A DNA stretch of 14,790 nucleotides from NCBI GenBank assembly GCA_034722015.1, contig JAYENI010000057.1, positions 1 to 14,790 of the forward strand, in the 5' to 3' direction. Origin of the DNA: JAJDOJ01 sp034722015. GTDB lineage: Bacteria > Pseudomonadota > Gammaproteobacteria > JAJDOJ01. This document shows positions 1-7,400 of this stretch, in pieces. The notes beneath the pieces are model-generated. The model saw nothing but the letters and a program-made list of their open reading frames with translations, was not told where the DNA came from and ran no database searches. The translations under genes and the position numbers were made by a program. Position 1 is the first letter of the stretch. Every line of letters starts with the position of its first letter.

Positions 1-127
1 TATAAATGCTTTATCTTATATCCTTTAATAAAAAATTTTAACTTTATTTTTCTAAAAGTTTGTTTTATACAAGTTAAAAAAATAAATTTTATGTATAATT
101 TCACTTATGAACTATAAAGAAACACTC
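1..127. other. AT-rich foreign segment or chimeric contig end
   Basis: Only 17 of the first 120 bases are G or C, while everything after about base 130 is strongly GC-rich. The change is abrupt and falls inside the pglX reading frame: the protein is family-like up to the residues TPTVILFG and then runs into six unrelated residues and a stop. I see no gene, tRNA or clear inverted repeat in this short stretch. It may be the edge of an AT-rich insertion in pglX or an assembly chimera with DNA from another organism. The sequence alone does not decide between them. Confidence 0.75.
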
Positions 128-1541
128 CGAACAGGATCACCGTCGGGGTGCCGTGGCCGGGGATGTAGGCGCCGGAGGTGTCGATCACATGGGTGAGGTC
201 CACCCTCGGGAAAAACCCCTCGACCAGCTTCTTGCCGAATTCGCGTTTCATGAAGGAGTTGGCGGTGATCATGCCGACCAGGCCCGCGCCGTCTCCGTCG
301 GGCGCGGCGGGGAGGGCGAGCTGGAAGAAGCGCTCGGTGAACGGCACCGCCAGCGAGTATTGCCGGTGGCAGGTCGTATAGCGCTCCCGATAGAGCGGGT
401 TGAGCGCCTTGTCCCTGACCGTGATGTAGGGGGGGTTGCCGACCACCGCGTGGTAGCGTTGGCCGAGGATGCGGTTCAGCTCGTCCAGGTCCTCGGCCTC
501 GAAGGCGTGGCCGATGCCGGCGCGCCCGCCCAGTTGTTCGGCGCCGCTGCCGAGGGCCAGTTCGCCGAAGCGCGGGCCGTGCAACAGGCTGTCGCCCGCG
601 GTCACGTTGATGCGGTAGCCCGGCGCCTCTTTCAAGCGCCGGATGCCGCTCGCCTTGAGCGCCTCGATCAGCAGGCGGAAGCGGGCGATGGCGGCGGCGT
701 AGGGGTTGATGTCCACCCCGTGGACCCCGTCCAGCGCGCGCTGCACCAGTTCCCGTTCGGGGGTCCCGGGCGCCTTGCGGAACCAGCGGTCCAGCAGCCG
801 CCGGAAGGCCCCGAGGAGGAAATGCCCGGAGCCGCAGGTGGGGTCGATGAGCCGCACCTGACCGAGCCCGAATTCCGCTATCGCGGGTTCGAGCGTGCGG
901 TCGAGGATGAATGCCTCGACGAATTCCGGCGTCTGCAGGAGCGCGTACCGCTTGCGGGCGGCCTCGGAGAGGTCCTGGTAGAGGTCGCCCAGGAAGCGGG
1001 TGTCCCAATCGGCGTCGGTGAAGTCGTGGACCAGGTCGCCGGTCTCCGGCACGATCCGGCGCCAGAAGGCGATCATCTCCCTGGCTGCGTCACCGGAGAC
1101 GCCATGGGTCCAGACGGGATTGTGCGCCTCGTCGTAGAGCCTGGCGACGGCCGGCAACCGGGCGACGGTACGGAAGACATCGTAGAGATAGTCCCGGTCC
1201 GTATCGGTCGGGTGCGACCGGAAGTACAGTGTCCGGCGGTCCGACGCCCGGCCCCGGCGCTCGCCCGGCCCCGAGATCAGCGGCCCGTCCACCAGGCCGT
1301 TGTCCTCCAGAAAGCGCACGAACACGCAGCCCAGGACCCATGCCACCGCCGCCTGGGTCAGGACCCCCTCGCGCCACGCCTCGAAGGCATCCCCCGTGCG
1401 CCCGGCTTCCCTGGCCGATCGGTACTCGTCCTCCAGGCGGTCCGCCATCGCCGCCATGCCGGTCGCCCGTTCCCGCAGGTCGTCCTGCAGGCGTTTGACC
1501 AGGCGTTTCAGGTCGTCGAGTAGCGTTTTCGGGTCAATCAT
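105..1541 (-). CDS. pglX: BREX-2 adenine-specific DNA methyltransferase PglX, 3'-truncated
   Basis: PglX is the N6-adenine methyltransferase of type 2 BREX (Pgl) phage defence and marks host DNA as self. The 478-residue frame shows a helical N-terminal region (about 1-80), the SAM-binding motif I DPTCGSGHFLLGAF (233-246), the catalytic NPPY motif (369-372), and the segment GMITANSFMKREFGKKLVE (423-441). Family members are usually over 1,000 residues, so the C-terminal half, including the target-recognition region, is absent. Genuine coding ends near codon 472 (base ~126), where AT-rich sequence supplies a short unrelated tail and a stop. The ATG at 1541 matches the usual family beginning (MIDPKTLLDDLKR); no strong Shine-Dalgarno site is visible. 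The gene starts 30 bases after the toxin pseudogene. A second, frameshifted piece of the same 5' region lies at 2881-3094. Family assignment is firm; functionality as it stands is unlikely. Confidence 0.9.
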   Translation of the reverse strand: MIDPKTLLDDLKRLVKRLQDDLRERATGMAAMADRLEDEYRSAREAGRTGDAFEAWREGVLTQAAVAWVLGCVFVRFLEDNGLVDGPLISGPGERRGRASDRRTLYFRSHPTDTDRDYLYDVFRTVARLPAVARLYDEAHNPVWTHGVSGDAAREMIAFWRRIVPETGDLVHDFTDADWDTRFLGDLYQDLSEAARKRYALLQTPEFVEAFILDRTLEPAIAEFGLGQVRLIDPTCGSGHFLLGAFRRLLDRWFRKAPGTPERELVQRALDGVHGVDINPYAAAIARFRLLIEALKASGIRRLKEAPGYRINVTAGDSLLHGPRFGELALGSGAEQLGGRAGIGHAFEAEDLDELNRILGQRYHAVVGNPPYITVRDKALNPLYRERYTTCHRQYSLAVPFTERFFQLALPAAPDGDGAGLVGMITANSFMKREFGKKLVEGFFPRVDLTHVIDTSGAYIPGHGTPTVILFGVFLYSS

Positions 1542-1571
1542 CGGGGCTCATGGCGCGCGTGAATACGCGGA

Positions 1572-2000
1572 TCAGTTTTGCTTGCCGGTCCCTTCGAGAT
1601 CCATCAGAAACTCTTCGGGTGACAACGGCCTCACCGGCGACCCGGTAAAGTCACCCAGATTTCGTGTCACGATGCCGTCGCAGCCACAAGCCTCCGCAAC
1701 GGCGCATACCACCGCGTCCTCAAAGTCGGCGAAAGGCAGCCCGCGCGCACGCAGAAACTCCCGCCGCCCCGCGACGCCGATCTCGAATCGGGAGGAAAGC
1801 CAGTCCACCAGCTCATCCGCCTGCTTATTGTCCGCGTAGCGGGCCACCAGATAGTGGACGGTCGTCACCCCATGACACGGAAAGACGCCTCGCGCGTCAC
1901 CGATGACCGCCGTACTGAGCGCTGCCGCCGATAGCCGATAGTGGGGCTCGCGCCTCTATACCACGTCCAGTACGATGTTGAGGTCGAACAGGACCTTCAC
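1572..2000 (-). pseudogene. PIN-domain toxin with in-frame amber codon
   Basis: Read from the GTG at 2000, the frame gives VKVLFDLNIVLDVV, then a TAG at 1958-1956, then continues in the same frame as RREPHYRLSAAALSTAVIGD and on to the end at 1572. The first part is a typical PIN-domain N-terminus with the first catalytic Asp (FDLNIVLDV). The second part has the central acidic stretch DFEDAVVCAVAEACGCDGIVTR and the terminal NLGDF that complete the acidic active site. Only the single stop codon breaks a gene of about 142 codons. A GTG at 1868 could restart translation, but the product (98 residues) would lack the first Asp. The GTGA overlap with the antitoxin gene upstream marks this as the toxin of a type II toxin-antitoxin pair, presumably an RNase. 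Loss of toxin activity is the simplest reading; a sequencing error or amber suppression are alternatives. Confidence 0.8.
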
Positions 2001-2233
2001 CGGTGCTTTTCTTGTGTATGCGCCGCGTGCGCCGCCCTGGCATCCACGTCGGAAGGCGCCAGGCCACTGATCCCGGATACCTCCGGATGAATCTCGGCCC
2101 GCTCCAGCTCTCGCAACCGGAAAAGGTACCGATGCAGCGCCTCGGTGACCGTAATGCCATGACTTCGTGCGTACCCCTTGAGAAAGGCGATGTCCTCGAC
2201 GGGCAAACGCACCGTGAGCTTTTGTGTTTCCAT
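1997..2233 (-). CDS. Ribbon-helix-helix antitoxin
   Basis: This 78-residue protein begins METQKLTVRLPVEDIAFLKG, a short beta strand followed by a helix. It continues with ARSHGITVTEALHRYLFRL, the turn and second helix of a ribbon-helix-helix (MetJ/Arc/CopG-type) DNA-binding domain. The charged C-terminal tail (about 45-78) is the part that usually wraps the partner toxin. The stop TGA overlaps the GTG start of the PIN toxin by four bases (GTGA), the usual coupling in antitoxin-toxin operons. Such antitoxins neutralise the toxin and repress their own promoter. The ATG at 2233 starts the conserved strand; I see no good Shine-Dalgarno sequence before it and could not pick a convincing promoter. 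The antitoxin appears intact although its toxin carries a nonsense codon. Confidence 0.82.
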   Translation of the reverse strand: METQKLTVRLPVEDIAFLKGYARSHGITVTEALHRYLFRLRELERAEIHPEVSGISGLAPSDVDARAAHAAHTQEKHR

Positions 2234-2321
2234 GGTGAATCAGGAGGTCAAGACGATACGGCCCAGTTTATCACGACGTACGGCAGGGCCGGAGATGTCC
2301 GCCCGGTGGCGGATAGGTCTT

Positions 2322-2547
2322 CCTGATTACCCCTGAAACTCAGCCACTTCTCGGTTTCGAACGGTCAGGGTTCGCAGCTGGGGGCAGGCGAGGTCCGGGT
2401 CGATTCGGCAAGACCGTCAGCGGCAGGGATGCCGCTGTCGAGCCTACAGGGAGGTATTCACGGCGTGTCTTGCCGAATCGACCCGGACCTCGCCCCTTCA
2501 CAATGGCAGCTACCTTCCACCATGGCTGAGTTTCAGGGGTCATCAGG
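2322..2547. repeat. Nested palindromic intergenic element (~226 bp)
   Basis: Three inverted repeats sit inside one another. The outer arms are 25 bases (2322-2346 and 2523-2547) with one mismatch. The middle arms are 28 bases and perfect (2387-2414 and 2467-2494). An inner hairpin has arms CAGCGGCA/TGCCGCTG around GGGA at about 2418-2437. No protein is supported: the open frames across it read through both arms and look like chance. From memory, the middle arms resemble a dispersed intergenic hairpin common in Chromatiales-type genomes, but I could not search. The outer pair may be the ends of a small mobile element that captured or surrounds that hairpin. It lies directly upstream of the antitoxin gene and may affect its transcription. 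Confidence 0.7.
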
Positions 2548-2552
2548 TAGGT

Positions 2553-2797
2553 CTTAGGCGATTGCCGGAAATTGACATACCAGAATGCGCAGGGTGAACT
2601 GCGATGAGCAGTGAACGGCTTGGGCAGGAAGCCCAAGACCGGTGCCCAAGCAGAGCAGGGACAGCGCAGCGCCGGGATCGTTCGTCTTCAAGGCGCGGCA
2701 ACGGGCGCATGGCCGCTCCATGCAACCGTTGCCGCAATGCCGGTGACGGACGAAAAGATGGGCAGGCTGGACTGTCATTTGACAGAAATCGTCTTAG
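2553..2797. mobile_element. MITE-like element, copy 1 (~245 bp)
   Basis: The left end reads CTTAGGCGATTGCCGGAAAT and the right end, reverse-complemented, reads CTAAGACGATTTCTGTCAAA, giving imperfect terminal inverted repeats of about 25 bases. An inner imperfect hairpin lies near 2694-2735 (arms starting CGGCAACGG and ending CCGTTGCCG). The element has no transposase. The same ends and core recur at 14578-14742, which shows that this is a family. Compared with that copy, this one carries roughly 85 extra bases in its left half (about 2585-2670), with a small internal hairpin CTTGGGC/GCCCAAG. I did not recognise the parent transposon and saw no clear target-site duplication. Confidence 0.72.
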
Positions 2798-2813
2798 AAG
2801 TCTGGGTAAGCAT

Positions 2814-2865
2814 TATCCGCCAGGTAACCGCGGGCAGTTTCCTGCCCGCGGTTACCTGGCGGATA
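2814..2865. repeat. Perfect 24-bp hairpin with 4-base loop
   Basis: The arms at 2814-2837 and 2842-2865 are exact reverse complements around the loop TTTC (each arm includes CCAGGTAACCGCGGGC or its complement). Neither strand has a T-run after the stem, so it is not a standard intrinsic terminator. It separates MITE copy 1 from the broken pglX fragment and may mark a rearrangement joint or be a small palindromic repeat in its own right. Confidence 0.85.
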
Positions 2866-2880
2866 TAGCAAGCCTTCGGA

Positions 2881-3094
2881 AGAAAACGAACACGCAGCCC
2901 AGGACCCACGCCACCACCGCCTGGGTCAGGACCCCTTCGCGCCACACCTCCAGGGAATCGCCCGTGCGCCCCGCTTCCCTGGCCGAGCGGTACTCGTCCT
3001 CCAGGCGGGCCCGCCATCGCCGCCACGGCGGTCGCCCGTTCCCGCAGGTCGTCCTCCAGGCCCCTGACCAGGCATTTCAGGTCGTCGAGAAATG
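2881..3094 (-). pseudogene. 5' fragment of pglX, frameshifted remnant
   Basis: This stretch repeats the beginning of the main pglX gene (about codons 7-75). Over roughly 120 bases (2888-3009 against 1319-1440) I count 10 mismatches by hand. Conceptually it encodes LDDLKCLVRGLEDDLRERAT, then, after a one-base insertion near 3007-3011, RLEDEYRSAREAGRTGDSLE and GVLTQAVVAWVLGCVFV. There is also an apparent four-base deletion near 2885 compared with the main copy. It has no start codon of its own and no continuation past the N-terminal helices, so it is dead. The side nearer the ATPase joins abruptly to the first ten codons of another gene. The divergence is too large for a very recent duplication and fits either an old partial duplication or a fragment of a second pglX allele. 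Confidence 0.88.
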
Positions 3095-3120
3095 GAGGTG
3101 TCCACGATACAAATCGTCAC
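3091..3120 (-). pseudogene. First ten codons of a probable PIN-fold gene, truncated
   Basis: The ATPase stop codon lies in the sequence GTGA, and the GTG opens a frame reading VTICIVDTSI before the sequence turns into pglX-like DNA at about 3091. A hydrophobic strand followed by VDTS is the usual N-terminus of PIN-domain nucleases, where the Asp is the first metal ligand. A four-base GTGA overlap is typical of coupled operon partners. I infer that the ATPase once had a PIN-like partner that was deleted by the event that brought in the pglX fragment. The frame runs on, out of phase, through pglX DNA to a stop at 2926 (64 codons), a fusion unlikely to be functional. The evidence is short, so this is a suggestion rather than a firm call. 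Confidence 0.5.
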
Positions 3121-4418
3121 GCGGACCCGCCCCCTCTCAGGGAATCCATCCATTCCAGTGCATAGGCTTTTTTCTCGTCAGGGTCCGTCCTGTCCTTCAG
3201 ATAACGATCGATGACCCCTTTTGTCATGAGTTGACCTAGCGCACCTTGCGCAACCAGCGCTGGATACGTTTGCAGGTCCCCCAGCCGGATGAGTCGGCTG
3301 TCTCCTTCCTTCGGGTCTCTGAAGCAGCAAACCACGTCAGGAATAGCCTGTGTTGGCAAGGCATCCAGCAATGCGGGGTTATGGGTCGTAACCAGGACCC
3401 GGACACCACGGGACTCGGCGACGCGTTGAATGTTCGCAAGCAACATGTCGGCCCGGCTGGGATGAACGCCGTTGTCGATCTCCTCGATGATGACCAGCGA
3501 ATCCTTTGGCGCCGACAGCAAGGCCGCGGCGATAGCCAGTACACGGAGTGTTCCATCGGAGAGTACCGGCACATCCCAGATGTGGTTCCTGCCGCCAAAC
3601 GATTCCGTTAGCGTCACCATGACTTCGCTTCGGGGCGTCTCTATGAAATCGATGTCCGTGATATCCTGTTCAGGCAATGAACGAATAAAAGTCAGTACCT
3701 CGCCTTTCTGCCCTGTTTTCACGCAAAGTTCGTAAAGAACGCTCGATATATTCGATCCATCGCCCTTGAGCGAACGATCCACGATAAAGCTGTACTCCCG
3801 CATTGCCCTGGGATTCGGATCCAGAAACAGAATCTCTTCCAGCAGCTTGCGATATTGGCCGACGACGGCGGGGATTACCCTTTGAGCCTTGTCGTGTCGA
3901 CCGGCGAACCGCGCAGGGGTCTCCAATTGTGTAAAGACCGCTTGCTGATCGCTGCAGGGAATCCTTGGTTTTATCCCTCCCCGGGCAAAATTATCGTATT
4001 GCACCTGCAATTCGTGGCTGTAGGCATGTCCGGGTTCGACGACGTTGTACAGCGGAACCGTGGAATTCGGGTTCCTGACCGACTCCGCCACGATATTCAT
4101 CCCGTCATCGGAAACGCGTAGTTCGATTGCCAGTTCGTCCCCGTACCTGATATCGGTGGTACAGCGGAAACCGAACGTTCCCGTCCCTTCGTAGGACAAA
4201 TCCCCGATCGTTCCCCTCAATCTCTGGTCCTCTGACTGGACCGCGCTCATCAGATCATCGAGCCGTTTCCCTTCGGCAAGCCACGAAAGAAAACGAACGC
4301 CTTCGATGGCATTGCTCTTTCCCGAAGCATTGGCGCCGATCAGCAGCGACAGCGGAGCAAGGGGAAGCGTCGCTTCACGGTAGCTCTTGAAATTCCTGAA
4401 AGAAATGCTGTGTATCAC
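3117..4418 (-). CDS. AAA/ABC-type ATPase (AAA_21 / OLD-like, no TOPRIM)
   Basis: This is a 433-residue cytoplasmic ATPase of the RecF/SMC-like group often found in defence islands. The N-terminus MIHSISFRNFKSYREATLPL is the typical first strand of the family. Walker A is GANASGKS (28-35), an ABC-signature-like LSDGTLR is at 286-292, Walker B is LVIIEEID (308-315), and the H-loop TTH is at 344-346. The middle is the usual insertion between the two ATPase halves. No C-terminal TOPRIM nuclease is present, so any nuclease would have to be a partner; the next frame, now truncated, begins like a PIN domain. The GTG start at 4418 shares its first base with the pglW stop (TAGTG), indicating translational coupling to pglW. 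It is not one of the standard BREX-2 genes. It may be a second defence module in the same operon or an accessory to BREX. Substrate unknown. Confidence 0.85.
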   Translation of the reverse strand: MIHSISFRNFKSYREATLPLAPLSLLIGANASGKSNAIEGVRFLSWLAEGKRLDDLMSAVQSEDQRLRGTIGDLSYEGTGTFGFRCTTDIRYGDELAIELRVSDDGMNIVAESVRNPNSTVPLYNVVEPGHAYSHELQVQYDNFARGGIKPRIPCSDQQAVFTQLETPARFAGRHDKAQRVIPAVVGQYRKLLEEILFLDPNPRAMREYSFIVDRSLKGDGSNISSVLYELCVKTGQKGEVLTFIRSLPEQDITDIDFIETPRSEVMVTLTESFGGRNHIWDVPVLSDGTLRVLAIAAALLSAPKDSLVIIEEIDNGVHPSRADMLLANIQRVAESRGVRVLVTTHNPALLDALPTQAIPDVVCCFRDPKEGDSRLIRLGDLQTYPALVAQGALGQLMTKGVIDRYLKDRTDPDEKKAYALEWMDSLRGGGSA

Positions 4419-7400
4419 TATTGAATCTCCGCACGACTACCGGCTGATGATTCAGTCCCTGAATCTCCTCTGTGGCGGTTGGATAGCCACGTCTCCGTCA
4501 GCCTGGCCCACTGGGACGCGAGGACGACCGGCAACGGCGAGCCGTCGATCACGGGCATGTCGGTCTGCCGGTCCGCCGGCAGCAGGACGAGAAAACCCGG
4601 CGTGTCCCCGCGGCGCTCGCCGGCGTCCCTCAGCCGGTCGAGCAGGTCGAGCTGTTCGTATCGGGCGAGCAGTCCGGAATGCACCACCAGGACCGTCCGG
4701 TCCGATCGAAGCAGGGCGCGCTCCACCGCCGGCACGGCGCGACGTACCAGCGTGACGAGGTTGCGCCAATCCCTGCTCCCGGGTTCGGCGCCGTCCGCGC
4801 GCAGCACGACATCCCAGTCCGCACCCGCCCGCGCCGCCAGCACCTTCATCTCCCCGATCAGCAGCGCCTCGATGCTCATCCGCCGCAGCGGGAACCGCTT
4901 CAACAGCTCGCGCTCCGCCATCGGCAGATGCCTGGGCGCCACGCCGAGGACGAGAAAGCGTTTCCGGTCCACCGCCGTCCGGATGCGCTCCTCCAGACGC
5001 CAGGCGTCTTCGGTCTCCGGGGTCGCCGTCTCCCCTGACAGGGATGCGGTGCCCATCCGGTGCAGGGTCGACGTCGTGGACGAAGCACCCGGGCGCGACC
5101 GCCTGGGGGCATAACCCGGGCCCGCGCCGTCCCGGACCAGTTCGATGCCGGCCTCCGCCAGCAGGCCATCGAGGGCGGGAGGCCCGGGAACGGGCTCGGC
5201 CTCCGGGTAACGACTACCGATTCGCCGCCGGATCTGCACTGCCGTCAGGGACTTCGGACCCAGCAGGGAGCCCATGCCGAGCTTCAGGGCGCGCACGGCG
5301 GGCATCCCCCGCGGATAGATCTCCATCCGGCTGGACAAGGCGGCCCGTTCGGAGACCCGCGCCCCGAGCCGGACCAGACGATCCGGCGGGATCGGCCGGT
5401 CCCCTGCCGGCGCCGGCACGCCCAGGAGCGCCTCGGTCACGCGAATGGGCGCCGGCAGCGGGTCCGCGCCGGCCAGTGCGTCACAGCGCCCGCCGAGATG
5501 GATCGCGTATCGGGCCCGGGCCTCCACGGACGCGCCGTATCGTTCCCCGAGGTCCGCCGTGCCGACGACGAGAAACCTCTCCCCGTGACGATAGACCGTG
5601 AACCTGGCGCCCTCGCGGGCGGCCTCGGTCTCGACGGCCGCATAGGCCACGGCGGATGCGAGACGGATTCGCTCGTCGCCGTCCCGGACCGAGCCACGCG
5701 CCGACAGGACCGCGGCGGCCAGTTCCGTCCCCGTCATGACGCCGGCGTGCTTGTCGACCAGGCGGGCGACGTCGTCCCTGAGCGCGGTCATCCAGGGCTG
5801 CCTGCCCCAACGCTCCCTGGCCGCTTCGAGCGCCGCCAGGATGTCGCTCCGGTCGGCGCCGAGTCTTTCGGCGACCGCCCGCCGGGGGGCGAAAGGGGGC
5901 GCCCCCGCTTCCTGGTCCAGACCGAGCAGCCCCTTCAGAAATCGCGCCTCTTCCTCCGCCACGCGCTTGCCGACGAGCTTGCCGGCCAGGAGGTCGACGC
6001 TCCACAGCAGGGGATCCACGGGGACCCGGTCTTCCGGCGGAACGTCAAATCGGGTCCCGGGTCGTTCACCCCGCCCGGCGAGGTGTTCCGCGACCCGCTC
6101 CGCGAGTTCCCGTATCTCCTTGACCGTCTTCTGACCGATACCCTTGTTTCGATAGAGGCGAATGCGCGGGACCCTGACCAGTTCCCCCAGGGTATGGGCG
6201 CCGATCCGGTCGAGGGCGTTGAGGACCCTCGCGCTCAATCCCAGGGCCGATATCGGCGTCGCCTCCGTCGCCTCTTCCAGTATCGCCCCGACGTCGACGG
6301 CCTCGCCGTGATCAGTGACCGTCGAGGGCCGGTCGATATGCTCGAACACCCGGAACCAGGCGCGGCGCATGTCCTCGGCGTTGTCGAAACGGGCCCTGTA
6401 ATCCCTGGCGAGCCCCCTGGCGAAGAACCGGGAAAGGCCTTCGCGGACCGCCGGATCGAACAGCTCGCCGTCGAGGGTCGCCTCGCAGTCGAGCATCGAG
6501 GGGTCGGACCGGCCATCGCCCCAGGCGGGCAATTGACCGGTCGCCATTTCGTACAGCGTCATGGCGGCGGCGAAGCGCTCGGCATAGGTGTCCCAGCGGG
6601 GCGGTCTTCGCAGGCGCAGGAAGGGATCGAGGTAGGGCGGCGTACCGGCGCGGATGTTCTCGAGCGGGGTGTCGGCCAGCGAGAAATCGAACAGGACCAG
6701 CGTCAACGCCTTGTCGGCCCTGGTCCCCGCCACCCCGATGTTGTCCGGCTTGATGTCCCGGTGAGACGTCCCCCTGGCCTCGAGCCATCCCAGGACGCCC
6801 AGCAGTTCATCGCCGAAACGCTGGAGCAGATCGAGCGAAAGACGCCCTTCCTCCCGAATCCGCTCCGCCAGCGTGTAGGTGCCCGACTTCGTGTCGGCCC
6901 CCGCCCTGGCCATGAACAGCGCCGCGTGACCGGTGACCTCGCATTGCTCGTAGAGTTCGACGATGTTGTGATGGCGAAGCGCCTTCAACACCGCCCCTTC
7001 CTTCGTCAGACGCGGGTTCCCGGCGGGTTCCAGGGCGACCTTCAGCACGCCCTCCCGGTCGTTGCGTTCCACCAGCAGGGCCACGCTCGTGGACCCCTTG
7101 CCGAGACGACGCTTCACGACGAATCCGCCTTCCAGCCGGTCCCCCGTCCGCGCGTCCAGCGGGTGCGTCGTCTGCTCGGGCTCCGGGGCCGTCAGTTCTT
7201 CCTCCACCGCATCGAGAAGCCGCAGGAACTCCCCGACCGAGCCCGGGCGGTCCTCGACATTCGGGTCGGTGGCGAACTCGACCAGTTCCTGAATGGATTC
7301 CGCCACGCCATCAAGGACGTCGGATATTCGAAGTCCGCGTCCCGCGGAAAGTCGTCGATGGAGCTCCTCGACATCGCGGGCCGGGGGAACCCCGGAAAAG

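Noticed and set aside
2814..2865. Intrinsic terminator or integron attC site
   Set aside because: No T-run follows on either strand, and the arms lack the attC core pattern and unpaired bulges.
2340..3239. Several 60-210-codon frames through the repeats
   Set aside because: They read across hairpins, MITE ends and the broken pglX fragment, change character at each element boundary, and match no protein.
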